64,000 nt of DNA, from the IMG/VR virus record IMGVR_UViG_3300046474_000239, positions 40,449 to 104,448 of that record, one strand, 5' to 3'. The stretch comes from a virus. The notes beneath the pieces were generated by a model. The model had not been told where the DNA came from and made no database searches. It saw only the letters and a program-made list of their open reading frames with translations. The position numbers and the translations under genes were made by a program. Shown here piece after piece: positions 39,000 to 47,997 of the stretch; the first letter of the stretch is position 1; each line of letters opens with the position of its first letter.

Positions 39000-41355
39000 T
39001 AAAAGTACAACCATAGGCTTCCGATACTACTTCACCATGGTGATGGGTCTGGGCCGTGGCCCGATTAATGAGCTGGTAGAGATCCGCGTAGGTGGCAAGC
39101 TTGCGTGGTACGGCAGCGCGGCAACGTCCGGCAACTACGGAATCGACGCAGGTAACCTGTTCAACGGCGACAAGGGCGAGGGCGGCATTGAGGGCTCGTT
39201 CGACCTCTGCATGGGGGAGAAGACCCAGGGGCAGAACGCTCGCGTCGTGGGCATGCGCGGGTCTCTGGTATCCGCCATGCGCGGCGTGTGCGTCATGGTG
39301 TACGACGGACTCATCTGCTCGATGAACCCTTACCCCAAAGAGTGGAAGATGCGCGTACGCCGGACCACAGCCGGGTGGGACCAAGACCCTTGGTATCCAG
39401 AGCGGGCGGCCATTTACTTCCTGGACAACGTGACCGCCCTGGATGCGCCCACGGTCGACGTTGGGTTCATCGGTGACCCTGCTGACTACACACCGGCCGA
39501 GTGGCAGTTGCTCTATTACGCCAAACTCGCAGAGCTGCAAGCTGACGCCCAGTTGGGCCGCCGCCTGGTTTGCTCGATGAACCCCGCGCACATGCTTATG
39601 GAGATCGCCACAAACCGGGAGTGGGGTCGTGGCATGCCGATGGATCAGATAGACCTGAACCTGTACAAGGTCGCGGCGGACAATCTGTACTGCGAGGGCT
39701 TCGGCATGTGCCTGCGCTGGAACCGGCAGAGCAGCCTGGACGACCTGGTCGCAGAGATCATCAGCACCATCGGTGGCATGCAGTACGTTAGCCGCACCAC
39801 TGGGCTCCTCACGCTGCGCCTGCTCCGCAACGACTACGTCATAGAAGACCTGCCCGTGTTTGCCCGCGACGGCCGAGGCATCCTGAGTATCGAATCCGAA
39901 GAGTCGTCTGGGTCTGAAGCCGGGTTCAACGAAGTAGTGGTCAAGTACCGCTCCGCGCTGAACGGGGACGTGGCGTCTGTCCGCTACCAGAACCTGGGCA
40001 GCATCATGTCGGACGGCGGGGTGAACTCCACCACCACCGAGTACCTAGGCATCGCAGACCGTAACATCGCTGTCCGGGTGGCTGCGCGAGACGTGAAGTC
40101 CAACACGGGGGATCTGCGGAGACTGAAGCTGACCCTAGACCGTCGTGGCTACCCGCTGGAGCCAGGTGTGCCGTTCATCATCTCGGACCCAGAGAGCGGT
40201 ATCGAGTCGATGATCATGCGGTCCGTTACCATCACCAACGAGGACTTCGTCAGCGGCACCATCACGCTGTCCTGCCTGACTGATGTATTCGGCCTGCCGG
40301 ACACCGCGTACGTGGGCGAGGAAGCTGCGCCGCCTGACTTACCGAGTGCAGCCCCTGCGCTGCCCGTGGACCAGCGGCTGCTCGAAGTACCGTACCGCTC
40401 TCTCTACCAGAACACCGACAAGGCCAACTTCGACCTGCTCACCGATGACGTGGCGTTCCTCGGGGCGGCGGCTGTGCGTCCTAACTTCAACAACCCGAAC
40501 TATGACCTGATCTACAAGTCGCACTCAGCGACTGAGTACCTGCCAGAAGATGACGTACCAGGAGAATGGTGCGCGTCGGTCTTGTTGCCTCGCACCCTGT
40601 CACCGCTGGACGACCTGATCACCTTCACCACAGTAGACCTGAGTGCGGTGACCGTAGGGCTGATGGCGCTGATCGACGACGAAGAGGTCCAGGTGACAGC
40701 GATGGACACGGTAGCCAAGACCCTGACGATTGCCAGGGGTTGTCTAGACACCGTACCGACCGAGCACGCACGCCTGACCCGCGTGTGGTTCTACGAGACT
40801 GGCGAGACGTTCTCAACCAAAGAGTTCACGCTGGGCGAGCAGGTGGACGGCAAGGTCCTGTCCAACGCCGCAGCAGGGGTACTCAATCCAACCCTGGCCC
40901 AGGAGATGACATTGACCATGGTTGGGCGGTTCGGCAGGCCGTACCCTCCAGGCAAAGTGCAGATAGAAGGGGAGGACATTTTCCTCGTGCAATCAATTGC
41001 ATCGGGAGACACACTGACTTGGGCGCGGAGGAACAGGATCACCCAGGCTGACGTAGTGCAGGACTTCCACGTAGCCGACATCACGCCCGAGGCAGGCCAG
41101 ACCACTACCGTCCGCACCTACCGCCAGGACACCAACGCGCTCTTGGAGGAGTACACCGGGATCACAGGCACAAGCCAGGTGCTGACTCCAGGCTACGTCG
41201 GGGTCATTCGCGTGGAGGTCTCCTCCGTGCGGGGCGGCCTGGAGAGCCACCAGAAGTATGCAGTAGTGCTTGGCAGCGACACCCCTTACATGACTACCGT
41301 GACCGGCGAGTTCATGACCACCGTATCCGGCTACTACCTGACTGAAGGAGCATAA
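38989..41355 (+). CDS. Tail tip hub / host attachment protein, 788 aa
   Basis: AAGGAGAAACAAA precedes the ATG. The size, position and content fit the phage tail hub family in DUF2163-type tails: an N-terminal beta domain (GPINELVEIRVGGK), a central region (NYCEGFG-like FGMCLRWNRQ, SIESEESSGSE), and C-terminal beta domains. The dyad at 40988 lies in the C-terminal third. Confidence 0.7.
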   Translation: MGGSKSTTIGFRYYFTMVMGLGRGPINELVEIRVGGKLAWYGSAATSGNYGIDAGNLFNGDKGEGGIEGSFDLCMGEKTQGQNARVVGMRGSLVSAMRGVCVMVYDGLICSMNPYPKEWKMRVRRTTAGWDQDPWYPERAAIYFLDNVTALDAPTVDVGFIGDPADYTPAEWQLLYYAKLAELQADAQLGRRLVCSMNPAHMLMEIATNREWGRGMPMDQIDLNLYKVAADNLYCEGFGMCLRWNRQSSLDDLVAEIISTIGGMQYVSRTTGLLTLRLLRNDYVIEDLPVFARDGRGILSIESEESSGSEAGFNEVVVKYRSALNGDVASVRYQNLGSIMSDGGVNSTTTEYLGIADRNIAVRVAARDVKSNTGDLRRLKLTLDRRGYPLEPGVPFIISDPESGIESMIMRSVTITNEDFVSGTITLSCLTDVFGLPDTAYVGEEAAPPDLPSAAPALPVDQRLLEVPYRSLYQNTDKANFDLLTDDVAFLGAAAVRPNFNNPNYDLIYKSHSATEYLPEDDVPGEWCASVLLPRTLSPLDDLITFTTVDLSAVTVGLMALIDDEEVQVTAMDTVAKTLTIARGCLDTVPTEHARLTRVWFYETGETFSTKEFTLGEQVDGKVLSNAAAGVLNPTLAQEMTLTMVGRFGRPYPPGKVQIEGEDIFLVQSIASGDTLTWARRNRITQADVVQDFHVADITPEAGQTTTVRTYRQDTNALLEEYTGITGTSQVLTPGYVGVIRVEVSSVRGGLESHQKYAVVLGSDTPYMTTVTGEFMTTVSGYYLTEGA
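40988..41001. promoter_or_regulatory. Dyad site 13 (CA centre, intragenic)
   Basis: Exact core within the hub gene, read as VQSIA; about 370 bp upstream of the first fibre gene. Confidence 0.85.
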
Positions 41356-41357
41356 AC

Positions 41358-41837
41358 ATGACGAACACAACTCTCCCGGCGCTGCTTGTCAGCGACCCGG
41401 CACCGTTGAACCTCCAGGACACCGACATAGTCTGGGTATGCCAGGGCGGGGTGGACGTAGCCATGACCGGTTTGCAGATCAAGACCGGCGTGTTGGCTGG
41501 CCGACCTGTAGACATCTACGGGGAGATGCAGGGCACGCCCGACTATGACAAGCGGTGGAACTACGTGTTCACCCGAGGGTGCACTCTACCTGCCTCGCTC
41601 ACCGGCTCCAGGGCGGGGGTTCAGTACCAGCCCACCGGTACGGTCTCCTACAAGATCTACAAAAACGCAACGCAGATCGGGACCATGAACTTCACAGCGG
41701 GCAGCATCGCCGTCAGCTTCACCTTTGCGTCTGCCGTGACGTTCGCAGCGGGTGACCTGTTACGGGTGGAAGCGCTCGCAACACCTGACGCAACACTCAA
41801 GGGTCTGTACTTCACCTTCGTGGGTGCGTTGACCTAA
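41358..41837 (+). CDS. Tail fibre-like protein with shared beta domain, 159 aa
   Basis: Starts two bases after the hub stop... an ATG with GAAGGAGC upstream. Residues 76-155 (LPASLTGSRAGVQ through LKGLYFTFVG) resemble residues 146-230 of the next protein, so the two share a duplicated C-terminal beta domain. Probably a receptor-binding or fibre component. An 74-bp gap after it has a weak hairpin only. Confidence 0.6.
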   Translation: MTNTTLPALLVSDPAPLNLQDTDIVWVCQGGVDVAMTGLQIKTGVLAGRPVDIYGEMQGTPDYDKRWNYVFTRGCTLPASLTGSRAGVQYQPTGTVSYKIYKNATQIGTMNFTAGSIAVSFTFASAVTFAAGDLLRVEALATPDATLKGLYFTFVGALT

Positions 41838-41911
41838 TCGCCCGTGGCACGGAGGCTGCCCCGTGGTAACCTCCGACCATTACACGGCTAGAACAGATAT
41901 AGGAGAGGGTG

Positions 41912-42616
41912 ATGAGTATCAGACGATTGAGTAACGCGGGGCTGCGCTTCGGCTGGATCCCGTACGAGGACAACTGGGCGTCCACAGGCGTTGACGCAAA
42001 CTGGCAGTGGATGGACGCCCTCGCCGGGCGGGTAGTCCTCGACGTGGTCACCACCCTGCCTACCACCGGCTTGTCCGCAGGCAACTTGTACCTGATGGCC
42101 GCAGACGCAGGCTCCCAGCCGAACAAGCTGGCGTTGTACACCGTCCTGATCGCCGCTGATGGTGCGGAGACGTTTGCGTGGGACTTCCTGGCCCCTGCCA
42201 ACAACTTCAGCATCTTCGTCGCCACCAAGAAAGCGCCGTACAAGTTCAACGGCACCACCTGGGCGGCGGACTCGCCTGCTGCAATCAGCTTCTACGCGGG
42301 TGGGGTTCTGACGGACTCCCAGCTCATAGCCGTACTGCTGCCGACCGTTCTGCTAGATCTGCCAGCGGGGCTCACAGGATCGCGTGCGACTGCCCAGACA
42401 GCTCCTACAGCGACCACGGTTATCTCCGTCCGTAAGAACGGTAGCGAAGTGGCAACTATCACCTTCTCGGCAGGCGTAACCGTGGGCACCCTGGCGGCTG
42501 CTTCAGCCATCGCGCTGATCACCTCAGACGAGTTGTCCTTCGTAGGCCCGGCCACCGCTGATGCCACCTTCGCAGGCCTGGCGGTATCACTTCTCGGCTT
42601 GAGGAAATCCGCATGA
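41912..42616 (+). CDS. DUF2793-like fibre protein, 234 aa
   Basis: GGAGAGGGTG precedes the ATG at 41912. Residues 1-100 follow the DUF2793 pattern (FGWIPYEDNWASTGVDANWQWMDALAG, then TGLSAGNLYL). The C-terminal domain is the copy shared with the preceding gene (LPAGLTGSRATAQ). Probably part of the adhesion apparatus. Confidence 0.65.
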   Translation: MSIRRLSNAGLRFGWIPYEDNWASTGVDANWQWMDALAGRVVLDVVTTLPTTGLSAGNLYLMAADAGSQPNKLALYTVLIAADGAETFAWDFLAPANNFSIFVATKKAPYKFNGTTWAADSPAAISFYAGGVLTDSQLIAVLLPTVLLDLPAGLTGSRATAQTAPTATTVISVRKNGSEVATITFSAGVTVGTLAAASAIALITSDELSFVGPATADATFAGLAVSLLGLRKSA

Positions 42617-45075
42617 CTACCTACTACATCGACCCCGAGGGCGGTAACGACGCGAACAATGGGCTGTCGTTTGCGAACCGCTGGAGGACGTTCAAGAACA
42701 CCAACGCTATCACCGTGGGGCAGAACGACGAGTTCCGCCTTATGTCCAGTCGCGCCAAGCAAAACCTGGGCAACGCCGCGTGGGTAGACAACCAGGACTG
42801 GGTGACCCTGTCGTCCCCGCCATTCGCGGTACTGACTGACGGCACCACCCTGATGACCGGCACGACTAACGTGACCATCTCGGGCGACTTCAACGCCTCG
42901 CCGGTTGTCTCGACGCAGTGCAACTTGATCCGCTGCACCACCTCCGGCAAGTCAGGCAAGATCGCGTACCTGGCCCTGGGCAGCACGATGAACTTGTCCG
43001 CGTACACGCACCTCAGCCTAGCCCTGCGTTCGGACTCGGACACCTACCCCAGCGTCCTGAGTGACATCACGCTGAACCTCTGCTCCGACTCGACTGGCGA
43101 TGTCGTGGTGCTTGCCTTGCCGCTGGCAGCCACGTACCGCAGTTCGGCGCTGACTCAACTGCTCACCAACGGCGGGGCGGCACTGCCTACCGGGATCAAC
43201 TCCATCTCGCTGACTCTGACCGTGGCAACCCCAGGCACCAACCGGGCTATTTTCTTTGTAGGCCTGATTGCCTGCCAGGGTCCCGACCACGCCAGCCACA
43301 TCTCCCACGCATCCCTCCTGTCCAAACAGACTTCAGGGGCACCTGAGTGGATGGCCATTCGCAGCTTCCAGACTGGCGGCAAAGTGTTCATGGGTGGCAG
43401 GGCCAGTACGACCGGTGAGCGCACCTGGCGCGGTACGTCCGAGACCGTGAACACCTGGGCGCGTCTGCCTACTCGCGTCAACTTCTCCGCCACCAACGAA
43501 CCTGTCTTCGACACGATCAAGGACGGGGTGAAGATCCGGGGCGGATGGAACCGGACTGACATGTCGACACAGGACGACCTCACCTGGGTCAGCGGTGAGT
43601 TCCGGTCCATCTCGGGTACGGCCAACTCGAACGGCTTCTGCAACGTGCTGAACGTGACCGACACCCGCACCACGGCAGCAGAGTTCAACAAGATCGGCCT
43701 GTGCCACTACTTCTATCAGCCGACCAACTTCTCGACGATGACGATGAAGATCGCGCTGGAGGGTATGGCCCACTGCAAACGCGGCATGCCAGTTCCGTAC
43801 GGCGACTCGCAGAGTGACTTCGGTGATGTGACCTTCTGCCCTACAGGGATGGTCGACGCTACCCCAGTCGTGGCCCAGGGTGACTTTGCCCTGATCAAGG
43901 CGCGGAAGATCATGGGCTGCCAGTTCCCCTACTTCCCGTCTACAGGTCTGTCCAATCGCCGGATCGTGGCCGACTACATCGAGAACGCCGAGGGCGGGAT
44001 TCAGAAGTCCTCCGGCGTGACCAAGGTCAGCAACGTGACATTCCGGTATAACTACCAGGACCTCGTGGTAACCGGCGATGCGTGCGTGTGGTTGACTCAC
44101 CCGACCTTCCCGCTCAGCGGCGGCTTCCCTTCTATCGGCCTCTTCGTCGACGTGACGAGCGCGGAAGTCAGGATGGATTGCGTCAACGGTAACGCCTGGG
44201 ATAACCGGGTACAGGGTGCTCGCAGCTCGCGGGTTGTGGAGGATACTTTCCGCACGGCTGGCAAGCGGTCTGTACTTCTTGAGCGTTCGCACACCTCGAC
44301 AGGCAAACGCCTCGTGGATCGCGTAGCACTGGTCCCTGTCCGGGGTGGGGAGGCAGTCAAGGTCAGTGGGTACGTGCAGACCTCTCTTGGTTCGGTAGGT
44401 GACAAGGCATCCTTGTCGATCCTGGAAGGCAGCTTCCCTGGCATCGCCTACACCAAGGCCGAGGGGCAGCGCCTACCTGGCTACTGGTCGAAGGTAGTCC
44501 TGGAGGTAACCCCTGCGGTAGACGGACTGCTGCCCATTCACTTTGAGGGCGAGGGCAGCGGCACCTATCCGTGGTACGTCACGGAGGTCGGGGTCGACAC
44601 AACGGGGGTTCCTGCGGACCCTGCACCTACCATGACCTTGGTGGACTCGATGACCTTCGTAGGGGTCGATGACCTGTACTGGGACTCGGACCCATCCGTA
44701 ACGGCAGGCGACACGTTCGCGCAAGCGGTAAGCGATGACTGGGGCGGCTATATGCCCACCTGGCCAAGCGGCTCGATGACACCGGGCGGCGGTCTCATGC
44801 GCGGCGTTACCTGGACCAACTACGGGTCGCCCGGCACGCTGACTAACGTGAGCCTGGAAGTTCTCACGACCGGACTGACTGACCTGGAGAAGCAAGGCTG
44901 CCGTGTGGTCGTCAAGAGCGCGGGCGGCACCGTACTGCTCGACTACCATGACGCCCCTGGCACCATCGGCACTCTCCCTGACGACACCAAGTACGTGCAG
45001 TTCAGCATGTACATGTCCGGCCTGGAGATGATCGCGGGTACGACCTACACCGTCGAGTTCTACCGACTGATCTAA
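42613..45075 (+). CDS. Tail spike / fibre, beta-helix-like, 820 aa
   Basis: Begins YYIDPEGGNDANNGLSFANRW, the usual opening of right-handed beta-helix spikes and polysaccharide-acting proteins. The middle has repeated short strands and turns; the C-terminal 250 residues look like carbohydrate-binding beta sandwiches. Likely binds or cuts a surface glycan. Coupled to the previous gene by ATGA. Confidence 0.7.
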   Translation: MTTYYIDPEGGNDANNGLSFANRWRTFKNTNAITVGQNDEFRLMSSRAKQNLGNAAWVDNQDWVTLSSPPFAVLTDGTTLMTGTTNVTISGDFNASPVVSTQCNLIRCTTSGKSGKIAYLALGSTMNLSAYTHLSLALRSDSDTYPSVLSDITLNLCSDSTGDVVVLALPLAATYRSSALTQLLTNGGAALPTGINSISLTLTVATPGTNRAIFFVGLIACQGPDHASHISHASLLSKQTSGAPEWMAIRSFQTGGKVFMGGRASTTGERTWRGTSETVNTWARLPTRVNFSATNEPVFDTIKDGVKIRGGWNRTDMSTQDDLTWVSGEFRSISGTANSNGFCNVLNVTDTRTTAAEFNKIGLCHYFYQPTNFSTMTMKIALEGMAHCKRGMPVPYGDSQSDFGDVTFCPTGMVDATPVVAQGDFALIKARKIMGCQFPYFPSTGLSNRRIVADYIENAEGGIQKSSGVTKVSNVTFRYNYQDLVVTGDACVWLTHPTFPLSGGFPSIGLFVDVTSAEVRMDCVNGNAWDNRVQGARSSRVVEDTFRTAGKRSVLLERSHTSTGKRLVDRVALVPVRGGEAVKVSGYVQTSLGSVGDKASLSILEGSFPGIAYTKAEGQRLPGYWSKVVLEVTPAVDGLLPIHFEGEGSGTYPWYVTEVGVDTTGVPADPAPTMTLVDSMTFVGVDDLYWDSDPSVTAGDTFAQAVSDDWGGYMPTWPSGSMTPGGGLMRGVTWTNYGSPGTLTNVSLEVLTTGLTDLEKQGCRVVVKSAGGTVLLDYHDAPGTIGTLPDDTKYVQFSMYMSGLEMIAGTTYTVEFYRLI

Positions 45076-45085
45076 GGAGATCGCC

Positions 45086-45289
45086 ATGCCAGTTGATCCA
45101 GTGAACGACTTTGGCGAGATGGACTTCGGTCACCAAGGGGACGTATTCGATCCGCGCACGTCTACCACGGTGAACGATCCATTTACCGACTACGGCTTCC
45201 AAGGGGACTCGTATGCAGTAGTCTCCCCAGAGGAACCACCAGCGCCGGGCGGCGGGGGTGGAGTGGTTATCTTCATGCTATCTATCTAA
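45086..45289 (+). CDS. Small fibre-module protein, 67 aa
   Basis: AAGGAGATCGCC precedes the ATG. Two similar halves: DFGEMDFGHQGD and DYGFQGDSY, then a Pro/Gly stretch and a hydrophobic end VVIFMLSI. Last gene before a strong terminator. Role unknown. Confidence 0.6.
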   Translation: MPVDPVNDFGEMDFGHQGDVFDPRTSTTVNDPFTDYGFQGDSYAVVSPEEPPAPGGGGGVVIFMLSI

Positions 45290-45309
45290 CCCTCTTCGGA
45301 GGGTTTTTT
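45289..45309 (+). terminator. Rho-independent terminator ending the tail operon
   Basis: ACCCTC-TTCG-GAGGGT (45289-45304) with a stable UUCG loop followed by TTTTTT. Confidence 0.9.
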
Positions 45310-45332
45310 AATGGCCACTATTTACAACTGTG

Positions 45333-45361
45333 TTGCCACTATGTAGGACCGCTGATACGCT
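45333..45361 (+). promoter_or_regulatory. Candidate promoter of the lysis operon
   Basis: TTGCCA (45333-45338, 5 of 6 matches) and TACGCT (45356-45361, 3 of 6) are 17 bp apart, just after a terminator. Transcription from about 45368 would place dyad 14 at roughly +13 to +26. Confidence 0.4.
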
Positions 45362-45379
45362 CAGCCTCAATTAGCGGAA

Positions 45380-45393
45380 TGCAATTGATTGCA
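45380..45393. promoter_or_regulatory. Dyad site 14 (TG centre)
   Basis: Exact core in the 130-bp gap between the tail terminator and the first lysis gene, shortly after the candidate promoter. Position resembles dyad 16. Confidence 0.85.
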
Positions 45394-45420
45394 CGAAGAC
45401 AACTTGAGGGGGATACCGTG

Positions 45421-46020
45421 ATGATGATGAACAAAATTTGGGCGGCTTGCATGGCGTTCATCCTGGCAAACATCTGCATTCTGTTCTACGTCTACGGATC
45501 CGCCACCTCGGGTGAAGAGAAGGTAGCAGCGCAGCAGATCGCACGACTCATCTCGACGTATGCCGAGCCCGAGTCCAACCCGACGTTCCTGGTTCGGGCG
45601 GAGGATCGCTGCCGGTTCTATGGTCCGTCCTACTGCCAGATTGCTTCCGCACAGCGAGCCAATGCCCTGTCCCTATTCACCAGTCCAATCGTGTTGACCG
45701 TCAAGCCTACAACTGAGGTCTTCTATAACGACTACCTGGCTGCTCGTGCCCGCCTGATCAAAGCCACTGACGACTACGCCACCCTCCTGGACGGCAAGCC
45801 TGAGACTCGTGCCTACATCGTCGCCAGCTCTTCGTTCGAGAAGGAAGCCGGGATGCTGATCGGCACCATCGTCTCCAACCTCTACGCACTCCAGGACTCC
45901 ACTCTTAAGGAGGCTGATCACACAGGTAGCTGGGTGTTCGCCTTGGGGTATCTCTGCAACTTCGTTCTGTTCGCACTTGTCGTGTACGCACGAAGGCTGA
46001 ATAACCAAAAAAGGGGATAA
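45421..46020 (+). CDS. Membrane protein of lysis region, 199 aa
   Basis: TTGAGGGGGATACC precedes three ATGs at 45421-45427. Membrane segments at about residues 6-26 and 172-193 flank a periplasm-sized helical domain with two Cys residues (C62 and C70 region). Arrangement before the holin candidate suggests a lysis accessory, perhaps an antiholin-like regulator, but no family match. Confidence 0.55.
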   Translation: MMMNKIWAACMAFILANICILFYVYGSATSGEEKVAAQQIARLISTYAEPESNPTFLVRAEDRCRFYGPSYCQIASAQRANALSLFTSPIVLTVKPTTEVFYNDYLAARARLIKATDDYATLLDGKPETRAYIVASSSFEKEAGMLIGTIVSNLYALQDSTLKEADHTGSWVFALGYLCNFVLFALVVYARRLNNQKRG

Positions 46021-46024
46021 GGCC

Positions 46025-46360
46025 ATGACCGCAACGGCTGACGTTTTAAGCCTCCCCGTGTCGACGTACGCTTGGGTCATCGGGGTGGCGGTTGTAGGCG
46101 GTCTGGTTGGCGTTATGAACAAAGCTGTCACGTACACAGTCAAAGACTTCGTCAAGGCAGGATTGACTAGCGGTTTTACCGGGTTCTTGGCGTTCTGCGC
46201 CTGCTTTGAGGCCGGAGCAAGTATGGGGTGGACTCTGTTCGCTGTAGGCGTTGCTGGACTGATGGGCAAACGAGCCTGGGACGACATGGAAAACATTCTT
46301 AGAATGCGCGCCGGGATCCCTCCCAAGGCGCCAGACAATGGATCGAGCGAGGCACAATGA
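46025..46360 (+). CDS. Holin candidate, 111 aa
   Basis: Three hydrophobic segments (about residues 14-32, 46-63, 68-83) and a charged C-terminal tail fit a class I, superfamily III (LydA-like) holin, including the FVKAGLTSGFTGFLAF helix and GVAGLMGKRAWDD. Holins make holes in the inner membrane to release endolysin. Placed before the endolysin and spanins. Coupled by ATGA to the next gene. Confidence 0.65.
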   Translation: MTATADVLSLPVSTYAWVIGVAVVGGLVGVMNKAVTYTVKDFVKAGLTSGFTGFLAFCACFEAGASMGWTLFAVGVAGLMGKRAWDDMENILRMRAGIPPKAPDNGSSEAQ

Positions 46361-46839
46361 TGAACAAGGTCAAAGCATATTGCGATGCAGGGTGGAGTGC
46401 TTTGAGCATGGCCGTGACGGTTGGCCTGCTTTGCGCACTTGCCTACTGGACGGTCCTCCAGCGGCCTGTACTCACCTTTACCACTGAGGGGCTGAAGACG
46501 ACATACACAGTCACCCCTGGATCGGTGGCTTACCTTGAGAACCCCGTCTACCCACCAGATACCACCTTGCGTTTGCAGATTAGCGGCGAGCTGCGCAGGG
46601 TGGACGGCATGGGCGGTGGATACAGACTGGCATCTGTCGACAGCCGGGACGGCTTCAGGCCCGGCAAAGACGAACAGCGCCTGTCCTATGTCCGCCCTGG
46701 CTACCCCGTCTACAGCGTGTTCATTCCCTCGTATGTCACAACGGGGACATACACCTACCGCGCCACAGCGACCTACCGACTGAATCTATTCCGAACGACG
46801 ACGCTGAGTCTTCCTGACTTAACGGTGATCGTGGAGTAA
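46357..46839 (+). CDS. Membrane-anchored lysis-region protein, 160 aa
   Basis: One N-terminal membrane segment (about residues 14-34), then a beta-rich domain probably in the periplasm. No catalytic motif seen. Lies between holin and endolysin genes; function unknown. Confidence 0.55.
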   Translation: MMNKVKAYCDAGWSALSMAVTVGLLCALAYWTVLQRPVLTFTTEGLKTTYTVTPGSVAYLENPVYPPDTTLRLQISGELRRVDGMGGGYRLASVDSRDGFRPGKDEQRLSYVRPGYPVYSVFIPSYVTTGTYTYRATATYRLNLFRTTTLSLPDLTVIVE

Positions 46840-46843
46840 CCCG

Positions 46844-46864
46844 AGCCCGCATAACGCGGGCTTT
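46844..46864 (+). terminator. Weak terminator
   Basis: AGCCCGC (46844-46850) pairs with GCGGGCT (46856-46862), but only TTT follows. The tail of the hairpin runs directly into dyad 15. Confidence 0.5.
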
Positions 46865-46877
46865 GCAATTGATTGCA
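46864..46877. promoter_or_regulatory. Dyad site 15 (TG centre)
   Basis: Exact core immediately after the hairpin and 13 bp before the endolysin start codon; it ends just before the ribosome-binding site AGGAG. Confidence 0.85.
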
Positions 46878-46890
46878 CTAGGAGAATGAG

Positions 46891-47565
46891 ATGTGCCAGT
46901 TATCCGTAGCAAATCTGCTGAAGGTAGCGCCCGGCGCCAGCAAGGCGCCTAACATCAACGCACTTGTATCCGCGATCAACGCCTCCGCAGCCCGCTACGG
47001 ATTCAACCAGTCACCTCGTCGAATGTGTTACTTCTTGGCCCAGACAGCGAAGGAGACCCAGGAGTTCACCAAGCTGGTAGAGAACCTCTTCTACACCGAC
47101 CCTGCCCGCGTGGCGCAGATCTTCAAGTCAGGCTTTGACCTGGATAAGGACAGCGTCGTCGACCCGGAGGAGATCGAGTTCGCCAAGGCCTACATCCGCA
47201 ACCCCGAGAAGCTGGCCAACCGTGCGTACGCCAACCGCTTCGGCAACGGCGACGAAGCCTCGGGTGACGGGTGGAAGTTCATCGGCTCTGGCCTGATCCA
47301 CACCACCTTCCGTGATAACTACCTCAAGGCCTCCCTGGCAATCTACGGCGATGATCGTCTGGTCAAGAACCCAGGCCTCCTGCGTGACACCACCACCTAC
47401 GAAGCGGGCGCCCTGGCAGCCGGTCAGTTCTGGGTGGACAACCACCTCAACGAGCTGGCAGATGCCGACGCCTTCACTCAGGTGACCAAGCGCGTCAACG
47501 GGTCGACCGTTACCGTGCCCGAGCGCCTGGTCTACCTCAAACGTGCAAACAGTCTGATCATGTAG
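46891..47565 (+). CDS. GH19-type endolysin with EF-hand-like loop, 224 aa
   Basis: Muralytic enzyme of the glycoside hydrolase 19 group: FLAQTAKETQEF (Glu55 as catalytic candidate), ENLFYTD, ANRAYANRFGNGD, SGDGWKFIGSGLIHTTFRDNY. No signal peptide, so release needs the holin. Residues 83-94 read D-L-D-K-D-S-V-V-D-P-E-E, an EF-hand-type calcium loop where related enzymes have a shorter loop. AGGAGAATGAG precedes the ATG. Confidence 0.85.
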   Translation: MCQLSVANLLKVAPGASKAPNINALVSAINASAARYGFNQSPRRMCYFLAQTAKETQEFTKLVENLFYTDPARVAQIFKSGFDLDKDSVVDPEEIEFAKAYIRNPEKLANRAYANRFGNGDEASGDGWKFIGSGLIHTTFRDNYLKASLAIYGDDRLVKNPGLLRDTTTYEAGALAAGQFWVDNHLNELADADAFTQVTKRVNGSTVTVPERLVYLKRANSLIM

Positions 47566-47575
47566 GGAGAGCGTC

Positions 47576-47989
47576 ATGTTCAACGGAAAGCTGAGGCTGG
47601 AAGCGTACGTGCCGGACGAGTGGGTGGTCCTGGCGCTCTTCGCATTCATTGCAATGCTGCCCAACCCCAAGATCGTGGTCCCCCGTGGGTTCATCACGGA
47701 CCTGGCCTCGATCCCTCGCTTGCTGCGCTGGCTGTTCGATGTCAACGGCGTGTCGAGGCAGGCGGCGGTACTGCATGACTACCTGTACTCGACACAGCCC
47801 CTCAGCCGGGCGGATGCAGATGCACTCTTCCTGGAGGCATTGAAGTCTCTGGGAGCGTCGAAGTGGGAGTGCTTCGGTCTGTACTACGGCGTGCGGATCG
47901 GTGGATGGTGGGCCTGGCACAAACACCAGAGCGATACCTTCAGCGACAACTTCGTTTCGGAATCCTACTGGGCCGACGAGGCCGCTTGA
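47576..47989 (+). CDS. DUF1353 family protein, 137 aa
   Basis: Matches DUF1353: VPRGFITDLASIPRLLRW, then AAVLHDYLYS and R-A-D-A-D-x-L-F-L-E-A-L, and VRIGGWWAWHKH. Common near lysis genes in phages; function unknown. AGGGAGAGCGTC precedes the ATG. Confidence 0.8.
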   Translation: MFNGKLRLEAYVPDEWVVLALFAFIAMLPNPKIVVPRGFITDLASIPRLLRWLFDVNGVSRQAAVLHDYLYSTQPLSRADADALFLEALKSLGASKWECFGLYYGVRIGGWWAWHKHQSDTFSDNFVSESYWADEAA

Positions 47990-47997
47990 GGTGCACT

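Noticed and set aside
41838-41911. Hairpin CGGAGG...CCTCCG between fibre genes
   Set aside because: The loop is about 14 bases and no T run follows, so it was not called a terminator.
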